Source: Globisporangium splendens (taxonomy: Eukaryota; Oomycota; Peronosporomycetes; Pythiales; Pythiaceae). Taken from it: 64,000 nt of DNA. The translations under genes were made by a program, and so were the position numbers. Where the stretch lies: contig VFIW01000021.1 in the NCBI GenBank assembly GCA_006386115.1, positions 248,001-312,000 of the forward strand, in the 5' to 3' direction. The notes under the pieces are model-generated. The model searched no databases. It saw only the letters and a program-made list of their open reading frames with translations, and was not told where the DNA came from. This document shows, piece after piece, positions 1 through 10,603 of this stretch; position 1 is the stretch's first letter; every line of letters begins with the position of its first letter.

Positions 1-2687
1 GCGGCATCCCCGCGGCGTTGAACCTGCAATTCCACGTGGACGCTGGTCATCTCTTTTCCGTGCTGACGTTCTTCAGCATCGCCGTCATGCTTCCCGTGGT
101 TCGTATATATGAGTTTGTGTGTGTGTGTGTCATTTTTTAGAAAATGATGGCGTTTATCCGTAATGTCTATGCTTTTCTGTAGAATTATCTGTCGGGGAAG
201 TCGACGACATCTGTTGGCGGGAGCAACTCGTTCCAGCAGACGACGTTCAGCAATGTGCCGCTGCACAGCAACTGGTACTGGGCTCACGTGGCGTACTGCT
301 ACTTGGTCGCTGGTTGTGTTCTTGCATTCATCGTCAGGTACAGCATGCATACTGTCGTGGTAAGGGTGTTCTAAATCATCCCATTGCCTGACCGATAACC
401 CTTTCTAATAGGCAATCGCGGCTCGCGTCGACGCTCCAGAAACGCACGAAGCGCATCGTCGGTGCGCGCAGCATCCTCATCCACCACGGCCTGCCGCCGC
501 ATTTCTCGAGCAAGAAGCTGCGCGCGATCCTGCGCGACAACTATTTCCCGACCGGAGTCGACGAAGTGACCGTGATCGACGACCTCACGCAGGTGCATTC
601 GATCCTACATCGTCGTCGCGAACTCTCAGACCAGCTCGACCGCATGCGCATGCTCGATGCGTGCTACGAGCACGGCACGCTGTCGTGGAACCTGCTGTTC
701 TGTCCTGGATCTGTGCTCGCACCGTCTCCGACTGAGGTTCTAAGTTCCTACTTCTGCTGCAAGCCGTGTCGATACGCGTACCGCCATGAACGCATCACGC
801 ATTGCGTGTGCCCGAAAGACAAGCGGAAGCCACTGCCGGCGCTGTACTCGAGCGTGAAAAGCGACCGTGAGATCTGGGATCCGCGCGCCAAGTCGGCGAT
901 CCAGTCGCTGGACGACGAGCTCGATTTTTTCCCCGAAGAAGCGCTGAGAGTGTACAACAACCGGAAATGCATGGGCGCCGCGTTCATCGTGTTCGAGTCG
1001 TCGGCGAAACGCAACGAGTTCGTGCGGCTCGTGAGAGCGCACTCATGGAGTGGGAAGATCCTGAATGCCGTGGACGCGTGCTCGTACTCTCGCCAGGACA
1101 GAGACGACGATAATTTGGACGAACGCAACACGTCGCTCGCGAAAGAGAACACGAGCAATGAGCTGGTGCCGTACCTCTCGAAGCTCGTGCTCACGAGTGC
1201 ACCTGAGCCGGACGATATCATTTGGATGAACCTCAAGTATCGCCCGTACTCGTTCACGGGTGCACTTGGATTTCTCGCGCGTCAATTCCTCACGACCGGA
1301 CTGCTGCTGCTGTTCTCGTCCCCGACCGCCGTGCTCGTGTACATGAAATTGGACTCGAGCAGTGAACTCTATCAGGATCTGGAAAACCGGCACTCATTTC
1401 TCGTGACGCTCGTCGTGTCCTACTTGCCCTCTCTGCTCTTGGTACGCAGTCATTCGAGATGGACTGGCAAGTGCTCACAGCTAACACTGTTGTTGCTCGT
1501 TTTGGTCGGGGATAGATCACGGTTAACTGGTTCTTGCTCGCGTTCCTGTACTACGTGACGATGACGGAGCCGTCGATCAGCGAATCTCGCCGAACCAATA
1601 TCTTCCTCATCAAAGGTTTCATCTACCTTGTTATGGTAGGTCTATGCCTGTGCTACGTCTTGCCATCGCGCTGCTCTCTCATTAAACTGATTCGACTCTC
1701 TTCGTGTGCGCTTTGTAGAGTTCGGTCCTTTTGCCGAGCATCGGTATCACAGCCGTGTACTTGGCGGTGTCGGGGGTTGAGAAAAGTGGCCACACCTACG
1801 TCGAGACATTTTTGTACAAAGTGTCTGGGACGTTCTTCATCTCGTACATTTGCCAGCGCACGTTCTTGGGTGCGGTCATGGACATCACGCGGAGCGCAGA
1901 ACGCAGTGCGTACCAGCCATGGGTCTTGTCGCGGTCGGTGACGGAGGAAGAGAAGCGGTTCAACAAGAAGCCGTGGCCGTACTTTTATGGCCACGACTAC
2001 GCGCTCATCCTGAGCGTGTTCATGATGATCCTACTCGGCACGGTGATCACGCCGATCCTCACGCCGTTCGGTGCGCTCTACTTTTATCTCAAGTTTTTCA
2101 CGACCAAGTACAATTTCCTGTACGTGATGCCGTACAGTCCGGGACGTGGCCACATCGCGCAGACTGCAGTCACGATTGCGTTCGTGTGCTTGATTCTCTT
2201 CGAGTTCACGATGGCGTTTGTGTTTCTCCAAGTCGCGGGACGCAGGCAGTTCACCGCGATGATCGTACTCTCGTCGTGCACGGTCGCGTTCTACGTGATG
2301 CGGATCTCGGGTATGAGTGCTGTCGTGCAGCGACGATTGTCGAGAGATCGAGCTAAGAGGCGTGCAGCAGCTGCAAGCAAAGACGACAAGGCAGTAATTT
2401 GTGAGCAAGGCCAAGGAAAAGGACGTACCGTGTTGTCGTCGCCGCCAACGAGCTTGGATCAGGAACTTCGACTGAAAGAGACGTACGCGGATCCGTACAA
2501 GGTCGCGCTCTCGATTTTCAAGTTGCTTGGCGTGAACCAGTTCCATCAAATGACGTCGCGACGCACCCAGCTCACCTATGCGCTCTATCGCTTGCGCCGC
2601 CATGCGAAAATGGCCGCGAAAGAAAGCGCGTCGTCAGATGCACCAGCGCATTCGCGTCCAGGGAAAGGGCAGCATGACCTCGTTTGA
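1..2687 (+). CDS. OSCA/TMEM63 (CSC1-like) mechanosensitive cation channel, 5' end missing
   Basis: This is the C-terminal part of a multi-pass plasma-membrane protein of the CSC1/OSCA/TMEM63 family, known as osmo- and mechanosensitive cation channels. The start lies outside the window. Exons I can join in phase: 3-98, 183-337, 412-1441, 1516-1635, 1719-2687, all with GT-AG introns of 74-84 nt. The first exons encode a membrane segment and the extracellular loop; the long third exon carries the cytosolic RRM-like loop with a Cys-rich stretch (CCKPCRYAYRHE). The last exon has the 7TM signature, including the conserved GHDYALI and PFGALYFYLKF elements. After the last helix comes a basic tail of about 120 residues ending with GKGQHDLV. 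Family is secure; substrate and stimulus are inferred from the family. Confidence 0.9.
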
Positions 2688-2784
2688 TTAAATATTAAAG
2701 CCCGACAATGGGAAAGAGGCAGAGAGTGAGAGCATGCTGGGCGATGGAGAGCTACCTTCCTCATCGCCCAAAGCGTGGGACTCA

Positions 2785-4722
2785 TCATGGCCACAAACTG
2801 CTGATGATCGACGCCGCGCTGTTGACGATGAGACAGCTGACGATACTAGCAGGCAGCATCAGGAAAAATGTATGAAAGACCTGCAAAATAACAAACAAAC
2901 AACGCTTCAGTCAGTTAGAAAAGCTGGAAGTTAACTTGGGATCTCGCCATGAAACTCACATGCTCGTGTTGCAAGATTTGCTCCATTCGAGGGATCGCAA
3001 AACCGAAGATTCGCTTTGGTGGCGCGCCAGCGTCTGGTGGGTCCAAGTTCATTGTCAGTACATAAGCCATACTGGAAAGCAAAAGCTAATGGTTGGATGA
3101 TGCGAGTGCGTACCTGCGGAAACGGCGTCTTGCTTGCAGAGAGGGCAGCAACTGCTCTGGCGTTCCAGCCACGGATCGATACACTCAACATGGTAGAAAT
3201 GCTGGCACGGCAGCACCTTGACATTGCTCCCGACCTGGAAATCCTCGAGGCAGATCGCGCACATCTCGTTGTCCCCACACCCTTCGTTACTGCCGATTGC
3301 ACCAAACGCGATGTCATACTCTTCGTCGTCGTCCAGATCATCGAGCGTGATGTGATCAATCACATGCTGCTCCTCGACGAGCTGCTGCAACAACGTACGC
3401 TGCAGGTTGCGCTGGTACTTGGTGATCGGGAGCTTTCTGGAGGCGCGCGTGCGTCGTCGCTTGCCGATAAACTGAAACATGGTGGACGATATCAGACTGA
3501 GCCCGCTGTACACGTCATGAAAAGAAGCAAAGTGGTCAGTCGTGATGAGCCCAGATGATAGCACACAAACGGATAACTGCAGGACACTGACCTGGAGAAA
3601 ACGCACACCACGGACACGAGGAAAATGTACGCGACGATACGCTTCAGCAAACTGTTGGTCGTTTTCGAATTGGGTACTACGTTAAAGAACAAACCAACCA
3701 TGCGTGAGGACCTGTCAAAAACAGAAAACAAAAACCATCACATACACACATATTCGCGCAGTACGTACGTTCTCCATGCTGATTTAGCGTCACACGCACG
3801 GGGTTCCATGGTGGAGCGTGGTGCAGCACATGCAGGATCTTGGCGCCTGCAGCGTACGACACAAACACCGACGGGATGTGGATGTTGGAAGCATGCTGAT
3901 CCTTTTGCATGATGATGTGGAACGGTGCTCTGTAAATCCAACCAACAAGATTTGTGAGTACAATATTTCAGCAATAGCGAGGAGCCACAAACAAGAATAG
4001 AGAGGCGACGTACTCGAGCCGCAGTTCGCTGTCCATGACGATGACGGCTGTCGCATTCGCGCGCTGCGCGTTCCATACTTTCTGCACAAAATTGCACTCG
4101 CCACGCACCACGAGCGCCACCTTGTTGGTCAGATCCATGTGAGTCAGCGACTCGCACGCATGGAACGGAGAGACTGCATCCATTTGCACCACACCACGTT
4201 CATCAGCCAAACGACAAGCACAACACACCGAAACCACAATAGCATTTGCTTACCAGACACAACTTCGTGATGTGCGACGCTGCCTTCCTGCAGCATCGAC
4301 TGGTTCGTGAATTCGCCCGAGCTATTTGTTCATGCACCACAGCAAGCGCAGTACGAATTTCAACACATGGTGAATAACAAAGATCTGCTTTCCCGCACCG
4401 AAATGGGACCAACAAGCGTCGATCATGTCGACACATAGATGCGATAGAATCAACAACGTAAATATAACGTACACATGCGTGAGGAGCTGGCTCAGCGGAC
4501 TACATACACACGCATACATGCACAGACAACGCGTTAGTAATCCATGCTTCCACAACAGTAAAAACCGCCCATGCTGCCAGGTTTCTCTTACGACATGGAG
4601 ACGCATCGAGACACGCAGTACCTTTCGAGGATCAGTGCGTGCACAGGCGCCACGCAGACGAGTGCAAGCGTGAGTGTGAGCAGCGCGCGGCAGAGGATGC
4701 GCCGCGCTGTCGCAGGAGCCAT
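2785..4722 (-). CDS. PA-TM-RING family E3 ubiquitin ligase (RNF13/RNF167-like)
   Basis: Predicted type I membrane E3 ligase of endosomal or secretory membranes. Starting at 4722, the first exon gives a clear signal peptide (hydrophobic LLTLTLALVCVAPVHA). A protease-associated domain follows in exons 4173-4014 and from 3929 (ACESLTHMDLTNKVALVVRG and VWNAQRANATAVIVMD). Then comes one membrane helix (RIVAYIFLVSVVCVF, around 3610-3660) and a RING-H2 finger near 3110-3270 with the order C-x2-C, C-x-H-x3-H-x2-C, C-x2-C (CAICLEDF, PCQHFYHVECIDPWL, CPLC). The gene is split into many small exons. The exons between the signal peptide and 4320 are not resolved. The 3' end is also uncertain: reading through gives a stop at 2915; using a GTGAGT donor and TTGCAG acceptor gives a hydrophobic tail and a stop at 2785. 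Confidence 0.85.
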
Positions 4723-5064
4723 GGGCGATCGGATCTTCACAGAGGAAGGAGGAAACACCCGTGCGAGAGAGAGAGAGAGAATAATTAATCAGGTTGGTGC
4801 GCGGAAACAATTATGACGTTCCAGGAATTGCACCATGACGGCGATGTGTGCTTACAGTTCCGACTGGATTGTTGCTTACGCGCAACATACCGGCAACGCA
4901 ACTGCAAGCACCCAACACGAAGACACACACAAAAAACAGACAATTCATAGTTCGTGTAAATTACGCAATGTAGACAGATCAACATCGACTTGTTGCAATT
5001 TTACACATAATTGATGTTCGAACCTCACAAAAGACAAAGCAAGTCACTGATGCCAATGCTAAGA
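4723..5064. other. Intergenic stretch between two minus-strand genes
   Basis: Holds the promoter side of the RING ligase gene and the 3' flank of the next minus-strand gene. There is a short GA run near 4770-4780. I see no coding sequence or RNA gene here. Confidence 0.5.
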
Positions 5065-6525
5065 TCAAGAGAGGACAAATTGATCGATGAGTTGCCCGAT
5101 CATGAGCATCGCGAGCAGATCTTGGCCCGGGTGCACTTGCAGATGCACGCACTGCCGCGTCTTCCGCTCGTAGTTGCCCAGAAAGAACGTGAATCCCGAT
5201 TCGTGGTGCGCTGTGATCTTGTACGACACCAGCACGCCTTGGTGGTGCTGCTGCTGGATGTCTGGCGCCGAGTGCAAGTACCGAGGCTCGGCCACGATGG
5301 TGCCCAGACTCACAAACGCGCCGCACGACGGGACAGCCTGGATCTCGATCACTCTGGTTTTCCTGTCGCCGATCGCGGAAATGCACGGGATCAACTGGAA
5401 ATTCTGGTGCTGCTGGTGCAGGCGACACGCCGGGAACGCACGCCTCACTGTGTAACGCTGGTACCGCGCTTTTCCCACAACCAGACTTGAGCGGCCGCCT
5501 GAGTGACTCTCGCTGATCTCTGGTGTCATCTCGGGTTCTTCAAGCTCCGCTTCCTCTGTCAGCTGCGCGAGCTCGTTGTTAAACGTATCTGTAAGACACC
5601 ACATTTTGTGCCGCCTCTTGAAATGGAAGTACGTGTGGTCGCCCGGTCCAGTCACGACGTGGACGCGATGGGGAAACGCACTGGATGTGATCTTGAGCAG
5701 CATCTCGTGGTCGTAGATGAGAAGCGGCTGGCGAATCGTCTCGGTACATAGGTATCGCGAGGCGATGAAGACCCTCGAGAACACCATCTCGGCATAGTCA
5801 AAGTCACTCTGGTTGCGCCGTTTCGCGATGCGTTTGGTTTCTTCGTCCACGAAGGCATCGATATCTTGAGCTTGCTTCCGCGCGCTGCGGATCTGCTCGG
5901 CGAGTGCGATCAGCTCCATGGACTCGCTCAGGGAAAGCGACAGCGAGTGGTGGAAAAACATGCTCTCGAGCACTTCTGGGATCATCACGAGCTGGCGGAG
6001 CGTGTGCAGGAGGTCCTGCTCGGTCTGCGTGAACACGCGGCGGAAGCGAATAAACCTATTCGGCAAAGATATACCACACACACACACACACACACACATG
6101 CGAGCGGTTGAATCACTACAAACGCATTCACCTGTGTAGCTGTCGCACAAAACGTACCAAATCTTCTTGACATCCACGACGTAATGCGACTCGAGCTGGG
6201 TGGGGAACGCGGACTTGAGCTCGACCATCATCCGGTTGAACTCGCTGTGCGTGAGGGACACGTACTTGCAGAACGCGTCCTCCTGCTGCAGCTTGAACAC
6301 GTACGCAGTCTCATGCGAGTGTCTGCGAATCGAGAGCGACGACAAACGCGAAGCACTAGAAGAGGAATGCGAGGATGCGTCTCTCTTGACCAGCGTGACG
6401 CCGATCTGCTTCACTGACGTCGCTTGCGGTATCGGCACCGCCATGGGTGTGTACGCCGGCGGATACGGCGGCACGAAGAACTCGATCACGCCGCTGAAGC
6501 AGCTGCCGCCACGTATCTCAACCAT
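5065..6525 (-). CDS. Unassigned protein, possible LURP-one/tubby-like C-terminal region
   Basis: I do not recognise a firm family. The reading frame is open over the whole span, but a GTACGT donor at 6157 and a TAG acceptor ending at 6056 mark a 102-nt intron; splicing joins ...VVDVKKIW to FIRFRRVFTQTEQ. The spliced product is about 452 residues. It starts with a proline-rich segment, followed by a Ser-rich linker (SSHSSSSASRLSSL), a central helical part and a C-terminal beta-rich part. The end (FTFFLGNYERKT ... LLAMLMIGQLIDQF) recalls the last strand and buried helix of LURP-one-related/tubby folds, but this is a weak impression. The ATG at 6525 is the first in frame; an upstream exon cannot be excluded. 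Confidence 0.6.
   Translation of the reverse strand: MVEIRGGSCFSGVIEFFVPPYPPAYTPMAVPIPQATSVKQIGVTLVKRDASSHSSSSASRLSSLSIRRHSHETAYVFKLQQEDAFCKYVSLTHSEFNRMMVELKSAFPTQLESHYVVDVKKIWYVLCDSYTGECVCSDSTARMCVCVCVCGISLPNRFIRFRRVFTQTEQDLLHTLRQLVMIPEVLESMFFHHSLSLSLSESMELIALAEQIRSARKQAQDIDAFVDEETKRIAKRRNQSDFDYAEMVFSRVFIASRYLCTETIRQPLLIYDHEMLLKITSSAFPHRVHVVTGPGDHTYFHFKRRHKMWCLTDTFNNELAQLTEEAELEEPEMTPEISESHSGGRSSLVVGKARYQRYTVRRAFPACRLHQQHQNFQLIPCISAIGDRKTRVIEIQAVPSCGAFVSLGTIVAEPRYLHSAPDIQQQHHQGVLVSYKITAHHESGFTFFLGNYERKTRQCVHLQVHPGQDLLAMLMIGQLIDQFVLS
6075..6098. repeat. (CA)n microsatellite inside an intron
   Basis: Twelve CA units lie within the 6056-6157 intron of the minus-strand gene. On the coding strand the run reads as alternating Val and Cys codons, so it does not close the reading frame. 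Confidence 0.9.
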
Positions 6526-7948
6526 AGCTACTGTGGAACAGATGACGCTGCTGGGGGTGGCGCTGCCTTGGGTGTGGAACTAAAGGAATATGGGAGTGGC
6601 GCGACGTGCCGAGAGCGCACATGTTCGGCGGCATCATCTTCGTGTCTCGCTCCTCAATGAGCTTCAAGGCTTTCTTCAAAGGACGGAACCACTACGTCTA
6701 CTCGTTCTAGTATATGTATCGAATTTCTGTTCAAGAGACTTTTTGTGTTGTTTTTTTAAAAGTCGTTCTTGAAACCTACTTTACCGAGGTGACACAGTAC
6801 CATCTAAGTCGGGAAAACGAAGGAAAAGCAAACCTCACCACATACTGAACCTCAGTATAAATTAAAAAATGGATGAGAAAGCGACTCTCTCTCTCTCTCT
6901 CTGCAGATAAACTGCTGTGTGTATGTTGGACCATCCTTGTGAGTCAAATCAAATCACCATGGGAGTCACCCACACGAAGCTCCTGAGTGCAGATTGCACA
7001 GGCAGCCCATACATTATCAGTATGCGTCTGGGCTTGCTTGAATGCCGCAGACGCTTGGCATTGCTTTGCTTTTTCCCATTCTCGTGGACTGTCGATGCAA
7101 AAGCGAGAGTGGGAGAAATCACGTCGTACTGGTCGGATAGTCCTCTTACATTTTTTGCTCCCTCTCACATCGTGTTTGGTGCATTTTAGTATGCGTACTT
7201 CCCGGAATAAAAGAAGAGATGTGCATAGACGGGGTGGAGACGCTAACGGACACTTTCACAACGAAAAGACACACATGCATTCAAAAGTGCACCCATCGAG
7301 AAACGACCCCAATAGTAGCTCCATGCTTGCAGAAGATCGATGCGCACGCTTCGAGACTCTCAATTGTCATTGCGGTCAGCGCAAGTAACAACACCGTAGC
7401 GTTGGCGTGATTCACACTGACGCCATCCAGGCGCGCTGTCTTCAGCCATGGCTGCCACAGCACCGCGACTTTGGAAATGACAACGATGAGCTGACTACTC
7501 GTTGTGTCAGAAGAATACGCCACGCTGGTACTGTAGTTGCTGCTGGGTTCTTGTCGCATGAAGAATGGAAAGTTCGCGAGCACGTGCCGAGCAAGTTCTG
7601 ACCGAGGTGTGCTTGCCTTATGTCCTTATGTCAGTGCGCGCGAATCACAGCAGTTTCCGCGATTGCTGATGAGTCATGGTCTGTTATTCCACCGAGTCGA
7701 ACATTTGGTTTGAAGCTTCATGGTTCGTGTGGTTTTGCATGGCGCTCTCGCTACATTCGCACGACCTTCGCACTAACCCCTATTCAAGGCACATCGAAAA
7801 GTTCCTGATCCTGATTCCGCACACAGGGGTTACATCATTTGCGTAACTGGGGTTACGCGTTCTGTGCTTTGCTTTTCTTCCAGCAGTCCGTTACTCTGCC
7901 ACCAGCAGATACTCCCGCAGACAAACAGATAGATACATCACACGAGCC
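6526..7948. other. Intergenic, no supported gene
   Basis: A 1.4-kb divergent gap between a minus-strand gene and the MFS transporter. It contains a CT run at about 6885-6902 and only short frames without domain signatures or the GC-rich third positions seen in neighbouring exons. Promoters for both flanking genes must lie here, but I cannot point to a motif. Confidence 0.5.
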
Positions 7949-9777
7949 ATGGTCGCGGCGCCGCCGAGAGCCCAGCAGCAGCACGCCGCGCGCGGATGGC
8001 GCAGCCTCGTGGAGGCGCTGCGGGATCCCGCGCGCAGCGAGTTCGCGTTCGTGCCGCACCAGTACGTGCATGCACCCGCGGAGCTCGTGGACGTGTCGCT
8101 CTCGCCCGGCGAGAGCACGCCCATCAACGCACGGTGCGCTGCGTTCTCCTCATTGCTGCATGTGTGCGTCTAGCGACGAGCTACGCGTTGTGTTGGCATA
8201 TGTATGTATATTAACGACGTGTTTGTCTGTTTAGGAAGGACTTTACGGAGCGCAGCAGCCTGTACCAGCTGAACCGGTTCTTCGTGCTGCACGTGGCGGC
8301 GATCGGCGTCTCGGCCGTGTGCTGCGCGTGGGTCGCGCTCTTCCCGATCTCGGCCACGCGGCTCTACAACATGCAGATCGACGTGTTCAACACCAACCAC
8401 GTGCACGCCAACTACTTCTTCAACCAGTGTCTGTATCTGGGTCAGATCCTTGGCGCCGCTGCCGCTGGGTACCTCGGCGATCGCTTGGGACGAGCTGGCG
8501 CGCTTGAGCTCGCGGCGATCCCGTACATCGTCGGGTGGCTGCTCGTGGGACTCGCGTATGGCGAGATCACGGTCATCATCGGCCGGTATCTGCTCGGGAT
8601 GGCAACCGGCATGATGAGCGTGGTCGCGCCGATTTATCTGGCTGAAGTGAGCGCAGCCCGGACACGCGGACGCGTTCTCTGCGTGCAGGCACTGTGCGCA
8701 GCGCTCGGCAGCGTCTGCTATGTGGCGATCGGCGTGTTGTGCATCTACCTCAGTCGCGCGTACTTTGGGTTCAACCTGAGCGAGTGGAAGGTGCTGGCGA
8801 TGGTGGGACTCGCGCCTGGGCTCGTGCTGTTGCTCGCGATGCAGAAGCTCCCGGACTCGCCGACGTGGCTCGTGATGCGTCACGACGACCGCGAGACGGC
8901 GTTCGAGATCCTCGCCAAGCTGTTCAACGGCAGCTACAAGGACGCCGAGTACTACGTGAACGCGATCATCCACGCCAACCTGTTGGCGTCCAAGCAGCAG
9001 GACCGCACGCACTCTCGCTTCGTGCTGTTGCTGCGTCCACTCGTGCTGTGTTGCGTGCTGTTTACACTGCGCGCATTGGCGTCGTCCCTGGTGGAGCCAA
9101 CGCTGAGCGCGACGTCCAAGACCAACGCGTTCATGGTGACGCTGTTCGGCATCGACGTGGACGGCACCGAGACCGAGCTGCTCATCGCGATGACGTGCAT
9201 GTGGATCGCTGCATGTATCGGCGTGCTGTGCTGCTTTCTGCTGATTGACGTGCGCGGGCGGCTGCTGGCGCTGCGCTTCGGGTGCTACGTGGTCGTGTGC
9301 GGCTGCGCGTTCATCATGCTGAGCGCGTACCGCTCGAACAAGACGGACGGACAGCTCACGGACTACGGCTCAGCGACGATGATGCTGATCCTCGCGGGTC
9401 ACGAACTGGGGCTCTGTATTGTGCCCGTCGTGATCGCGAGCGAGCTCTTCCCTGTGAAGTTGCGTGTGGGCGCCATGAGCCTCGTGGTGATCTGGGACCG
9501 CGTCGTGCGGCTGGGGCTGACGTCGTACTTTGTGCCGTTCTTGCGCGCGAACTTGCACTCGCTACACGTGTTCTGGATCGGCGCGGGGCTCGTGCTGCTC
9601 TGCAACGTCGGCGGCGTCGTGGTCTCGTGGTTCTACCTGCCGGAGACGAGCAAGCGCAGTCTGCAGGAGATCGAGGCCATCCTGTCCGGGTGGCAGCCCG
9701 CGACGCCGCAACTGGGCTTCTCGCGCGTGCGGCTCGGCGGTCTGCGCTACGGCACGTCGTCCAGCCACTCGGCGTAG
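7949..9777 (+). CDS. MFS sugar-porter family transporter
   Basis: Predicted 12-helix secondary transporter of the sugar-porter branch of the major facilitator superfamily. Two exons, 7949-8133 and 8235-9777, join in phase (575 residues); the ATG at 7949 follows an in-frame-free leader and begins a 65-residue cytosolic N-terminus. Family motifs are visible: the loop 2-3 motif GYLGDRLGRAG, the RYLLGMATGM ... APIYLAEVSAARTRGR segment after helix 4, PDSPTWLVM after helix 6, and LPETSKRSLQEIE after helix 12. These correspond to the usual D-R-x-G-R, PESPR and PETKG motifs, the last two slightly altered. The substrate cannot be told from sequence; hexose, inositol or another small polar solute are all possible. 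Confidence 0.88.
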
Positions 9778-9877
9778 GAATCGAAATGAAGCACAAAGTT
9801 TACGTAGGTTATATGGAAACATTCACATCTGTCTGTCATTGAAAATAAATAAAACTCCCCACTAGCCTTGTCATAAG

Positions 9878-10603
9878 CTACGGTGATTGCTTCTCGGGTC
9901 TACTGCTCCTGCTGCTGCTGTCGCGAATTGTTGGCTCTTGTGAGTGCTGGGGGATCATGGCGCTGTCGTCGCGCACCCTCCGCAGCACTTCGTCGTACGA
10001 GCGGCACCACCACGACTCGGTGCGGTACTTGATGCGGCCGAACACGCCGAGCTTGCGCGGCTCGTCCTTGAATGCGTGCATGTGCACGTGGTCGATGCTG
10101 TTGAACGGCGGCACGTGGAACGAGAACCGGAGCTGGACCGGATCAATAACATTGTTGGCAGCGGCGCAGTCTTCGTCGTCGGTGCCCTTGGACGAGTCCT
10201 CCGAGTGCTTCGAGTCGTCTTCGGGCCGCTGCTCGTCCATCGACGACCCGCATCGGCGCGGCTTGGGGTTCTTGCGCAGCACGGCGTGCGCGACACGCCG
10301 CATGGACTCGAGCAGCTCCTCGTGGTCGCTCGTGAGCATGCTCACGTTGCGGATGTGCGCGCGCGGCACGATGAGGATGTGCGACGCCACGATGGGCCGC
10401 AGCGGCCGGAACACCACGACGCGTTCGTCCTCGTAGAGAAACGCTTCGTCGCGCCGGCGCAGGATCTCACAGAAGCGGCAGCTCGCCACGGCGCCGTCGG
10501 GACGATACCGCACGCCCTTGCGCTTGGAGAACACGCCCACAGCCGAGTGCGGCGGCTTGCTATCGGGGGAAGCACCATTATTGGCACCGTGAGACGGAGA
10601 CAT
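9878..10603 (-). CDS. HIT-domain nucleotide hydrolase, HINT3-like
   Basis: Histidine triad protein, expected to hydrolyse nucleoside phosphoramidates or similar adenylated substrates. From the ATG at 10603 it has 241 residues in a single exon. Visible parts: the N-terminal C-x2-C of CRFCEI, the fold core HILIVPRAHIRNV, and the catalytic triad motif as HVHMHAF. Around the triad the wording FHVPPFNSIDHVHMHAF and the tail LGVFGRIKYRTESWW follow animal HINT3 closely. An acidic, Ser-rich insert of about 35 residues interrupts the domain just before the FHVPPF strand. The frame is open further upstream, so a longer N-terminus (for example from about 10734) is possible. It faces the MFS gene tail to tail, 100 bases apart. 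Confidence 0.85.
   Translation of the reverse strand: MSPSHGANNGASPDSKPPHSAVGVFSKRKGVRYRPDGAVASCRFCEILRRRDEAFLYEDERVVVFRPLRPIVASHILIVPRAHIRNVSMLTSDHEELLESMRRVAHAVLRKNPKPRRCGSSMDEQRPEDDSKHSEDSSKGTDDEDCAAANNVIDPVQLRFSFHVPPFNSIDHVHMHAFKDEPRKLGVFGRIKYRTESWWCRSYDEVLRRVRDDSAMIPQHSQEPTIRDSSSRSSRPEKQSP

Noticed and set aside
5010..5025. GTTCGAACC-like string resembling a tRNA T-loop
   Set aside because: No T-stem pairing or cloverleaf could be built on either strand.
8170..9012. 280-codon minus frame opposite the MFS transporter
   Set aside because: Antisense by-product: Arg/His/Gln-rich composition and no motif.
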